Positions 13,759 through 20,119 of a stretch of DNA of 26,163 nt are shown here, piece after piece. Numbering within the stretch: the stretch's first letter is position 1; each line of letters opens with the position of its first letter. A program made the translations under genes and the position numbers. Origin of the DNA: MWCR01 sp041665165. GTDB lineage: Bacteria; Patescibacteriota; Patescibacteriia; 2-12-FULL-60-25. Where the stretch lies: assembly GCA_041665165.1 (NCBI GenBank), contig JBAYJJ010000017.1, positions 1 through 26,163 on the forward strand, written 5' to 3'. The notes under the pieces are model-generated. The model saw only the letters and a list, made by a program, of their open reading frames with translations. It was not told where the DNA came from and searched no databases.

Positions 13759-13833
13759 AGCTCACCTGTCCGTATCGGATGAGGTAGCTTTGCTGTTCAG
13801 CCACGCAAAATCGCCTCGTCTGAGGCGGTTTTT
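13759..13833 (+). promoter_or_regulatory. Leader with hairpin and terminator, possible attenuator
   Basis: A transcript from about 13731 would fold a multi-part hairpin AGCT..CCT..TCCG / CGGA..AGG..AGCT (13759-13789). It then meets a complete terminator, CGCCTC-gtct-GAGGCG-g-TTTTT (13812-13833), 34 bases before ATG 13868. The gene can only be expressed by read-through or regulated antitermination unless another promoter exists. Alternatively it is a roughly 100-nt small RNA. Confidence 0.5.
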
Positions 13834-13867
13834 CGTTCTCACTCTCCAGAGAAGGGAAGGCAGAAAA

Positions 13868-14071
13868 ATGAGTTTTCATGAAAGTGCATCAGCCATGCCA
13901 AGCCTGCGACCCGGGGCATATGCCCCAATCATGAAGCAGGTGATTCTTGACCCAACCAAGTCGTGCGAACTGTGCGACAATGCCGCCCGGTCCAAGCGCG
14001 TACTGGTGGATGTCTGCGGCACATCCTGCGAACTTGATGTTTGCACCAGGTGCGCCAAAGCCGCCGTATAA
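13868..14071 (+). CDS. Small Cys-rich orphan protein, 67 aa
   Basis: ATG 13868 follows GGGAAGG with suitable spacing. The C-terminal half carries CELCDNAARSKR and then CGTSCELDVCTRC, two CxxC pairs plus two further Cys, so a single zinc ribbon or knuckle is likely. It contains no signal peptide. It is unrecognised but resembles the other Cys-rich orphan at 9281 in style. The frame extends upstream to 13790, but that part crosses the terminator hairpin and lacks a ribosome site. A terminator follows the stop. Confidence 0.7.
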   Translation: MSFHESASAMPSLRPGAYAPIMKQVILDPTKSCELCDNAARSKRVLVDVCGTSCELDVCTRCAKAAV

Positions 14072-14096
14072 TCAATCAACCTCCCTTTGCCTCTCG

Positions 14097-14119
14097 CGCC
14101 CATCTCGGGCGTTTTTTTT
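14097..14119 (+). terminator. Terminator after the small Cys protein
   Basis: CGCCC-atctc-GGGCG followed by eight T. Confidence 0.85.
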
Positions 14120-14145
14120 CTACTCCTTGGCCAGCGAGTAGGCTC

Positions 14146-14172
14146 AACGCACGGCAAAACCGCGCGTTTTTT
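14146..14172 (+). terminator. Second tandem terminator-like hairpin
   Basis: AACGC-a-CGG-caaaa-CCG-c-GCGTT followed by T's. An inverted repeat CTACTC...GAGTAG (14120-14141) lies between it and the first terminator. No gene lies between the two, so it is either a back-up terminator or the end of a very short RNA. Confidence 0.6.
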
Positions 14173-14215
14173 GTTAGACGGTGCCGCGTGATGTATATTA
14201 TCTGTATTGTTTTTT

Positions 14216-15070
14216 ATGTTCAGATCAGAGAATCTAAATGCTCTAGCCAATCCTGCAGAAAAAGCAGAGGGTAATAACAATCCTTTTGAACGACCTTTGG
14301 CTTTGGAAGATTTGATTCCCGGAATCAAGCCTAAGAGCGCAGTCCCGCGGCCGGACGTGGGCAGCGAATCTACGGGCGTAGCTTGTGAGCAGGAGTTTTT
14401 TAACCATATACTCGATGAGATGCAGACTTTGTATCCTTTTGACGATGAGGCATGGGCTGGGTATGCTAAAGAACAGCGCCAACAACAACTAGAAGTGACT
14501 GAAGCAGAATTGATGCAAGTATTTGAAAGAAGAGGGGGTACGGAACACCTGTTTAAGCTTTTTAAAGGCCAGGTTGTCGTGGATATTGGCTGTGGTCCCG
14601 GTTGTTTCGGATATTATTTGGCAGCTTTAGCAAAAGCAAAGGCCTATGTCGGCGTAGATAAGTTTTTTAACAAAAACGGACAGATCAGAATAACTTCTGA
14701 GCAAATAGATGATTTCTTTCGCAGTAAAATGCGGGCTTGGCCTTCAGGATTTCAGGTTCATGAGATACCGGGCGTTGCGGCCAGTGAAGATATGCTGGAT
14801 TTTTTGCGGCGTTTGCCGGATCGGTCAGTCAGCATACTCGCATCGGGCATAGACAGCTATTTGATACCGAATAAGGAGTATCTTCAAGCCGTCAATCAAG
14901 AAATTCAGAGGGTTTTGCACCCGGATGGAGTATTTATGTCCAACCACAGCAATCATTTAAGTAGCGGTTGGGATAAGAGCGCAGAATTTGAGGAGATTAA
15001 AAATGGTATTGATAAGAACCCGCAAATGAAGGCTTATAAACTCAAAAAGGAAGAAGCGGGTCAACTATAG
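14216..15070 (+). CDS. Class I SAM-dependent methyltransferase-like protein
   Basis: The 284-aa protein has the SAM-binding motif I VVVDIGCGPGCFGYYLAALA (about residues 122-141), an acidic residue ending strand 2 (YVGVDKFF), and later RSVSILASGIDSYLI and an EIQRVLHPDGVFMSN segment typical of motif IV and post-motif regions. Substrate is unknown. The N-terminal 100 residues are not part of the Rossmann core and have no recognised domain. ATG 14216 follows TATTAT (14196-14201) and lacks a Shine-Dalgarno sequence; TTG 14207 in frame is less likely. Confidence 0.85.
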   Translation: MFRSENLNALANPAEKAEGNNNPFERPLALEDLIPGIKPKSAVPRPDVGSESTGVACEQEFFNHILDEMQTLYPFDDEAWAGYAKEQRQQQLEVTEAELMQVFERRGGTEHLFKLFKGQVVVDIGCGPGCFGYYLAALAKAKAYVGVDKFFNKNGQIRITSEQIDDFFRSKMRAWPSGFQVHEIPGVAASEDMLDFLRRLPDRSVSILASGIDSYLIPNKEYLQAVNQEIQRVLHPDGVFMSNHSNHLSSGWDKSAEFEEIKNGIDKNPQMKAYKLKKEEAGQL

Positions 15071-15097
15071 AGTCATCCCGCTTATCATCCATAACAG

Positions 15098-16138
15098 CTA
15101 TTCGCTGTCCTCTGTCTCATCCATCTGCTTGCCATGGAATGCTTTGTGCACGTCGCGGAGCTGTTGGTTGGTGATGTGCGTGTAAATCTGCGTGGTCGTG
15201 ATGGATGAGTGGCCGAGCATGGATTGCACGCTGCGGATATCAGCGCCATTCATCAAAAGGTCTGTGGCGAACGAGTGGCGCAGGCTATGAGGCGAAACGT
15301 TTTTAGTTATTCCAGCCTGCATGGCATACCGATGCACCAGACGCTCAATTGATCGCGGCGTTAACGGACCAACTTCTTTACTCCTTTCCCATGCAGTAGT
15401 GGGGGAAAGAGCCTGCCCTGAGCGTAGCGGAGCGGAGTCGAATGGGTGTTCCGCAGTATGATTAGAAGAGGAACGGATAGAGGGGGAACCCGCAGCTCGA
15501 TCATGCCGAATAAACATATACCGTGATTCATCCTTGCGCATGTCCAAATAATTCTTCAGCCAGTGCCGCGCTTGGTGCGAGAGAAAGACTACGCGTACTT
15601 TGTCGCCTTTGCCGCGCACAGAAAATTCGTCGCGCGCCAGGTTTATCTGGTCTTTTTTCAAGTTTGCGAGCTCAGACACGCGCATGCCAGTCGAGAAGAA
15701 CAATTCCAGGATGGCTCGGTCGCGCGCTTGTAAAATAGGGGATTGCTCAGACTTCATTGGTGCTTCCAGCAAAGTTTCCATGTCGCGCGATTCCAAGAAC
15801 ACTGGTTCGCGCGAGCTTTGTTTGGCTAGCTCAATCTTTTCCGGGGCCATGGTTTTGATATCCTTGCGCGCGAGGTATTTCAAGAACGACCTAAGGGCAA
15901 TCAAATGGTAATTCTGCGTATTCTTCTTGAGCTGTCCGCGCTGTGGATCTTCCAAACGGTTCAAATACAGCCTGTATTGCAGGATTACGCCATCATCTAT
16001 GTCTTTTGGGTCAGGGTCCTTGGCCCAATCAATAAACCTCTGCAGATAAAACTCGTAGTTGCTGATGGTCCTGTTTGACCTGCCTTTTTCAATCTCGAGA
16101 TAGACCAGGAAGTTGCGGAGATGGGATGAAAGTTTCAT
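15098..16138 (-). CDS. xerC: XerC/XerD-type tyrosine recombinase with an in-frame insertion
   Basis: The 346-aa protein has an N-terminal SAM-like DNA-binding domain (FLVYLEIEKGRSNRTISNYE) and a catalytic domain with Arg in TGMRVSELANL, Lys in GKGDKVR, HSLRHSFATDLL, LGHSSITTTQIYTH with the nucleophile Tyr. It probably resolves chromosome dimers; symbol is by family only. Between FIRHD and TPRSIERLVHRY an insert of about 45 residues (Ser/Pro/Arg-rich) is encoded by intergenic-type repeat sequence at about 15369-15505. The start at 16138 (MKLSSHLRN) is preferred; the frame reads up to 16303 only through a palindromic repeat. No Shine-Dalgarno sequence. Confidence 0.92.
   Translation of the reverse strand: MKLSSHLRNFLVYLEIEKGRSNRTISNYEFYLQRFIDWAKDPDPKDIDDGVILQYRLYLNRLEDPQRGQLKKNTQNYHLIALRSFLKYLARKDIKTMAPEKIELAKQSSREPVFLESRDMETLLEAPMKSEQSPILQARDRAILELFFSTGMRVSELANLKKDQINLARDEFSVRGKGDKVRVVFLSHQARHWLKNYLDMRKDESRYMFIRHDRAAGSPSIRSSSNHTAEHPFDSAPLRSGQALSPTTAWERSKEVGPLTPRSIERLVHRYAMQAGITKNVSPHSLRHSFATDLLMNGADIRSVQSMLGHSSITTTQIYTHITNQQLRDVHKAFHGKQMDETEDSE
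15383..15480 (+). repeat. Intergenic-type repeat inserted in the recombinase gene
   Basis: The 27 bases from 15383 match 17518-17544 at 24 of 27 positions (hairpin core CTTTCCC...GGGGGAAAG), followed by an unrelated part and then GGATAGAGGG, which also follows the second copy twice. The insertion keeps the reading frame. Confidence 0.75.
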
Positions 16139-16146
16139 ATTTATTT

Positions 16147-16268
16147 TGTCATTTCGAGTGGAGTTAGACGAAATCGAGAAATCTCCGAAACTAACGTTAC
16201 CAAGTAGCTTCTGTTTCTGAGATCTCTCCACTTCGGTCGAGATGACAAAGAGGGAGGTCGAGATGACA
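16147..16268. repeat. Imperfect palindromic repeat of about 100 bp
   Basis: TGTCATTTCGAGTGGAG begins at 16147, and the right end GGTCGAGATGACA closes at 16247 as an imperfect reverse complement, with CGAGAAATCTC and GAGATCTCTCC inside. A second partial end, AGGTCGAGATGACA, follows at 16255-16268. It resembles a palindromic repeat type widespread in bacterial intergenic regions (memory, not a search). No gene is seen in 16139-16360. Confidence 0.7.
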
Positions 16269-16306
16269 GGTATTATTGTATCTGAAGCGAATGGGTCGCA
16301 CAATGC

Positions 16307-16335
16307 TTGACATATTTATTAAAAAGCGCTAGTTT
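16307..16335 (+). promoter_or_regulatory. Promoter of the 16361 gene
   Basis: TTGACA (16307-16312), 17 bp, TAGTTT (16330-16335). Confidence 0.75.
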
Positions 16336-16360
16336 TTAGTCCAACCACAAGGAGAGCGCA

Positions 16361-16720
16361 ATGTTCAAGATGTTTTCAACCGCCTCAATTACTGGCAGCC
16401 CGAACGAAAAGTTTTCTGAATTAGAAAGGCAGCTCAGAGCATTCGTGTGCCAACACAACGTGATTATCAAGCACCTTTCCCAGAGTTCAGGAAATTCCGG
16501 GCGCGACTTCACAACCACGGTCACTCTTGCGTACCAACCTCGTTCGACGATTGGACAGGGATGCAAGCCTGGGGGAGTGCGGGTTCGGGTGCTTTGGGGC
16601 ACTCGCTCTGAAGTGGAAAAGACCCTGGCAAGCATCGAGTTGCCTGAGCTCTACCACATGGCCCAATCCGAGTACTACAATGAACCCGAGTCGTACATGG
16701 TTATGACCGTGATTGACTAA
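16361..16720 (+). CDS. Orphan protein, 119 aa
   Basis: Unrecognised. After a short N-terminus the protein alternates helix and strand: KFSELERQLRAFVCQHNVII, then DFTTTVTLAYQ, RVRVLWGTRSEVEKTLASIE, and YMVMTVID. This suggests a small alpha/beta fold; it distantly recalls short Cse60-like proteins but the similarity is weak. AAGGAGAG places the start at ATG 16361. It has its own promoter and terminator. Confidence 0.75.
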   Translation: MFKMFSTASITGSPNEKFSELERQLRAFVCQHNVIIKHLSQSSGNSGRDFTTTVTLAYQPRSTIGQGCKPGGVRVRVLWGTRSEVEKTLASIELPELYHMAQSEYYNEPESYMVMTVID

Positions 16721-16727
16721 AGTCTCA

Positions 16728-16751
16728 CCCTCCGCATTTGGAGGGCTTTTT
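16728..16751 (+). terminator. Terminator of the 16361 gene
   Basis: CCCTCC-gcattt-GGAGGG-c-TTTTT, eight bases after the stop. Confidence 0.88.
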
Positions 16752-16756
16752 GTATT

Positions 16757-16782
16757 AAAAATACCGCACTTAGGAATGCGGT
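16757..16782 (-). terminator. Terminator of the 16788-17252 gene
   Basis: On the minus strand ACCGCA-...-TGCGGT followed by ATTTTT. It is back to back with the preceding plus-strand terminator. Confidence 0.82.
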
Positions 16783-16787
16783 TAGAA

Positions 16788-17252
16788 TCAGCGGTCACTC
16801 CGTGGGTAAGCGTCAAGCTCTTCCTCGGTAAGTGATTTTTCCTCCATGTTTTTCAGGAGCTCGTCGTAAACAACTGCCGAAATTGTCGCAGCTGCAAAGT
16901 TTCTCAAGATCGAGATGCCAGTGTCTGAGTCGTCGAGAAGGGTGATAGTTCCAAAAATATCACACCAACTCGTACGTGTCTGATTATCTGAAGATCCAAC
17001 GCATGTCGAAATGATTTTGCCGAGAGTCTCGGGTTTTAGGTGCCTAGCCTTTTTTTGGGCAATAGAAAGCACCACATTGCTAAGGGAATACTGTCCACCA
17101 GTGGGTTCATCAATCACACCCTCATTATCAAAGAGCAAGTACTCTGAAAAGTCACTGGCTTCAGAGTTTGTATTATGAAGGAGCTTGAAACCCTCTCTGT
17201 CCAATATCTCTTTGGCTATTGTCTGCACGAGCTTGAGATTCCTGAGCGACAT
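16788..17252 (-). CDS. Orphan protein, 154 aa
   Basis: Unrecognised. The N-terminus (MSLRNLKLVQTIAKEILDRE) is helical, the middle mixed and polar with HLKPETLGKIISTCVGSS, and the C-terminus has ILRNFAAATISAVVYDELLKN followed by an acidic tail. There is no signal peptide. ATG 17252 is preferred since AAAGGCAGG lies upstream; ATG 17270 would add six residues but has no ribosome site. A TTGACA promoter lies about 100 bases upstream, leaving a leader that contains a GGAG-cacg-CTCC hairpin. A terminator directly follows the stop. Confidence 0.7.
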   Translation of the reverse strand: MSLRNLKLVQTIAKEILDREGFKLLHNTNSEASDFSEYLLFDNEGVIDEPTGGQYSLSNVVLSIAQKKARHLKPETLGKIISTCVGSSDNQTRTSWCDIFGTITLLDDSDTGISILRNFAAATISAVVYDELLKNMEEKSLTEEELDAYPRSDR

Positions 17253-17353
17253 GACCAACCTGCCTTTCATTCCGCCCTAAATGTAAACGCATTAGCGTAA
17301 ACGGATGCGAAAGCACCCTGGCGGAGCCGTGCTCCTTATAGCGCGACCAGTTT

Positions 17354-17382
17354 CATGTACCACGAAATTAGGTCATTGTCAA
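17354..17382 (-). promoter_or_regulatory. Probable promoter of the 16788-17252 gene
   Basis: On the minus strand TTGACA (17377-17382), 17 bp, TACATG (17354-17359). The -35 is perfect and the -10 is weak. Confidence 0.55.
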
Positions 17383-17395
17383 CGCCACACGACCT

Positions 17396-17544
17396 GGCTA
17401 CTTAGTATCGACCACCCCCCCGCCCGCCACGCAAGCTGAGCTTTGCGAGGCGTTGCGGGCAGGTAGCCCACTCCTTAGTCAAGGAGGGGAACCAGCTAGC
17501 AGCCTCTGGTTAACCAGCCTTTCCCCTGCAGATGTGGGGGAAAG
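17396..17544. other. Cluster of consecutive hairpins in a gene-free region
   Basis: The 530-base space 17271-17803 holds no convincing gene. Its middle has a nested stem GGCTAC (17396) / GTAGCC (17463) enclosing GCCCGC / GCGGGC and a near-palindrome CGCAAGCT-g-AGCTTTGCG. Three further hairpins follow: CTCCTT-agtc-AAGGAG (17471-17486), AACCAG...CTGGTT (from about 17490), and CTTTCCCC...GGGGGAAAG (17519-17544). The last is shared with the repeat inside the recombinase gene. Confidence 0.6.
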
Positions 17545-17589
17545 GTGACCGAAGGTCGGATAGAGGGTTTGAGGGACGGATAGAGGGTT

Positions 17590-17621
17590 TTGACAAACCC
17601 ACCATTTTATGCGATTATAAT
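17590..17621 (+). promoter_or_regulatory. Promoter of pnp
   Basis: Consensus TTGACA (17590-17595) and TATAAT (17616-17621) are spaced 20 bp apart; GATTAT (17613-17618) gives a 17-bp spacer. The transcript would have a leader of about 175 bases before pnp. Confidence 0.6.
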
Positions 17622-17645
17622 GGCACTTTAACAACTAATTCGATA

Positions 17646-17695
17646 GCTTGCCTTGAGACAGGGATCCGCCGAGCGGATTTAGTTTCAAGACAAGC
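17646..17695 (+). promoter_or_regulatory. Structured hairpin in the pnp leader
   Basis: GCTTG-c-CTTGA-GAC pairs with GTT-TCAAG-a-CAAGC (one mismatch, one G-U), and after an internal loop ATCCGC-cga-GCGGAT closes the tip. Enteric pnp is autoregulated through a leader stem cut by RNase III, so this stem could play a similar part; that is inference. Confidence 0.6.
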
Positions 17696-17735
17696 GTCAC
17701 ACGTGGTCGCGTTGGTATCCGTGGTGTTCGTGTAG

Positions 17736-17755
17736 AGACGCATAATCATGCGTCT
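17736..17755. repeat. Perfect inverted repeat, GTAGAGACG family
   Basis: AGACGCAT-aatc-ATGCGTCT, preceded by GTAG. Same GTAGAGACG core as the palindrome at 7643-7679. It lies in the pnp leader. Confidence 0.7.
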
Positions 17756-17803
17756 AACCATTTACACATTCACCCCAAATACCCCCGACACCACACACGC
17801 AAT

Positions 17804-20119
17804 ATGCAATCACAGAAAGAGTATGCCATTGAATGGGGCGGAAGGACCCTTACTATTGGCGTAGATTTATTGGCCAAACAGGCCAATGGTTCGTGCACAG
17901 TACGCTACGGCGATACTGTTGTTTTGTGCGCTGCCACCATGGGCAACATCCGCGAAGGTTTGGATTTCTTCCCCTTGCAGGTTGATTATGAGGAACGCTT
18001 TTACGCTGCTGGCCGCATCAAGGGCTCGCGCTTCATCAAGCGCGAAGGCAGGCCGACCGACGAAGCTGTCTTGTCTGGCCGTTTGATTGACCGCGCCTTG
18101 CGCCCGTTGTTTGACGACCGCATGCGCAACGAAATCGCTGTCATCACCACTGTGCTCAGCCACGACGGCGAGAATGACGCTGACATTTTGGGCTTGATCG
18201 GTTCATCCTGCGCTTTGGCCATTTCCAATATCCCTTGGGCCGGCCCGATCGCAGCTGCACGCATTGGGCAGAAAGATGGCCAGCTCATCTTCAATCCTAC
18301 GTATAAGGAGACAGAAGAAGGCGGCATGGATTTTATTGTCGCTGGCTTGAACAACAAAACCATCATGCTTGAGGCCGGTGCTTCGCAGATTACAGAGGAT
18401 ATGGCAGTCAAAGCAGTTGAATTGGCTCAGTCCAACTTCCAGCCTGTGATTGATTTGATCAATCAGGTCGTGAAAAACCATGGCCAAGCTAAGGCTGATC
18501 CATTCACTCCGAAGAATGATGAGGAAAAAGTTGCGGCTGAAGAAAGAAAGACTTTGCACGAGACAGCAAATAAGTTTTTGGCCACCAAGGTCGGGGAGAT
18601 TTTCGCTACCCCGCTCAAATCCAAGGATGACCGCAAAAAAGCAGTAGCTAAAATCAAGGAAGCATTGGACAAATATTTGACTGAACAGCAATTAGGCAAA
18701 GACAAGCGCAAGATTGCTTTGGAAGTCGTGGATGAGTTCGTTGAAGCTGAGGTCACGAAAATGATTTTGGAGCAGGGCAAGCGCGCAGACGGCCGCGGCT
18801 TGGATGATATCCGCCAATTGACTGCCCAGGTCGGTCTTTTGCCGCGCACGCATGGCTCAGGCTTGTTCATGCGCGGCAACACGCAAGTGCTTTCGCTCGT
18901 GACTTTGGCTGCGCCTGGCATGGCCCAAACAGTTGATACCATGGAGTTCCAGACTATCCGCCGCTTTTTCCACCACTATAATTTCCCAAGTTATGCAGTC
19001 GGCGAAACCAAGGGCAATCGCGGCCCGGGCCGCCGCGAAATCGGGCACGGAGCTTTGGCAGAACGCGCCTTAATCCCAATCATGCCTGATCGCGAAAAGT
19101 TCCCTTACACCATCCGCATCGTGTCAGAGGTTTTAGGATCCAACGGATCTTCATCCATGGGTTCAGCCACTGCTTCAACCTTGGCTTTGATGGATGCAGG
19201 CGTACCGATTGTTGCCCCAGTCGCTGGCATTGCCATGGGCGTCGCATCAGATGAAGCTAATAACAAATGGCAGATCATCACTGATCTCCAGGACTTGGAA
19301 GATGGTACTGGCGGCATGGATTTTAAGGTCGCTGGAACGCGCGCTGGAATCACGGCAGTCCAAATGGATACGAAAACGCACGGCATCCCAATGGAAATCG
19401 TGAAAGAGACTTTTACACGCGCCCTCAAAGCCCGCATGCAGGTTTTGGATGTGATAGAAGCTTGCATCCCGGTTACGCGCGCTGATTTGTCCAAGTTTGC
19501 GCCGCGCATTGAGACCATCCACATCAATCCAGAGAAGATTCGCGATGTCATTGGCCCGGGCGGCAAAATGATCAATGAGATCATTGAGAAGACTGGTGTT
19601 GAAATTGATATTGAAGATGATGGTAGTGTGTTCATCACATCTACCAACCCAGAAGGCATGCAAAAGGCCAAAGATTGGATTGTGAACCTCACACGCGAAG
19701 TGGCTGTCGGCGAAATTTTCACTGGCCCGGTCACACGCATCATGGATTTTGGCGCTTTCGTAGAAATTTTGCCTGGCAAAGACGGAATGGTCCACATCAG
19801 CGAGCTCGCGCCCAACCGCGTGGACAAAGTGACTGACGTGGTCAACATCGGCGACATTGTCACAGTCAAATGCTATGAGATTGATAGCATGGGCCGCATT
19901 AACCTCTCTGTTAAACGAGCAGTCCCAGGCTATGTAGACAATGGTTCAGATGCACGCAGCCCGCGCCCGCCAATGAGAGGCGGTGGAGGCAGGGGCGGTG
20001 ATCGCGGACATGGCGGCGGTGGAGGCAGGGGCGGGTTTGATCGTTCTTCAAGTGCACCAAGACGCCCGTACAACCCAAGTCCAGATAAAGGTAGCGACCC
20101 ATTTGCCATTAAATTGTGA
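17804..20119 (+). CDS. pnp: Polyribonucleotide nucleotidyltransferase (PNPase) with RGG tail
   Basis: PNPase degrades RNA 3' to 5' using phosphate. The 771-aa protein has RNase PH domain 1 (about 1-150), a helical linker rich in Lys/Glu (about 235-320), RNase PH domain 2 (from KRADGRGLDDIRQL, about 326, with GLFMRGNTQVLSLVT and the acidic GGMDFKVAGTRAG site), a KH domain (DVIGPGGKMINEIIEKTG, about 575-630) and an S1 domain (GPVTRIMDFGAFVEILPGKD, about 640-705). Residues after about 715 form a Gly/Arg-rich tail with RGG boxes, absent from E. coli PNPase. ATG 17804 has no Shine-Dalgarno sequence. The TGA overlaps the next GTG start. No rpsO lies upstream. Confidence 0.96.
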   Translation: MQSQKEYAIEWGGRTLTIGVDLLAKQANGSCTVRYGDTVVLCAATMGNIREGLDFFPLQVDYEERFYAAGRIKGSRFIKREGRPTDEAVLSGRLIDRALRPLFDDRMRNEIAVITTVLSHDGENDADILGLIGSSCALAISNIPWAGPIAAARIGQKDGQLIFNPTYKETEEGGMDFIVAGLNNKTIMLEAGASQITEDMAVKAVELAQSNFQPVIDLINQVVKNHGQAKADPFTPKNDEEKVAAEERKTLHETANKFLATKVGEIFATPLKSKDDRKKAVAKIKEALDKYLTEQQLGKDKRKIALEVVDEFVEAEVTKMILEQGKRADGRGLDDIRQLTAQVGLLPRTHGSGLFMRGNTQVLSLVTLAAPGMAQTVDTMEFQTIRRFFHHYNFPSYAVGETKGNRGPGRREIGHGALAERALIPIMPDREKFPYTIRIVSEVLGSNGSSSMGSATASTLALMDAGVPIVAPVAGIAMGVASDEANNKWQIITDLQDLEDGTGGMDFKVAGTRAGITAVQMDTKTHGIPMEIVKETFTRALKARMQVLDVIEACIPVTRADLSKFAPRIETIHINPEKIRDVIGPGGKMINEIIEKTGVEIDIEDDGSVFITSTNPEGMQKAKDWIVNLTREVAVGEIFTGPVTRIMDFGAFVEILPGKDGMVHISELAPNRVDKVTDVVNIGDIVTVKCYEIDSMGRINLSVKRAVPGYVDNGSDARSPRPPMRGGGGRGGDRGHGGGGGRGGFDRSSSAPRRPYNPSPDKGSDPFAIKL

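Noticed and set aside
16139..16303. N-terminal extension of the recombinase frame to 16303
   Set aside because: The extra 55 residues are a translated palindromic repeat; the conserved domain starts at 16138.
17640..17700. S15 (rpsO) gene or its remnant before pnp
   Set aside because: The sequence folds as a hairpin and contains no rpsO-like reading frame.
17532..17735. 67-codon frame upstream of pnp
   Set aside because: It is made of repeat and leader hairpins and crosses the pnp promoter; no ribosome site.
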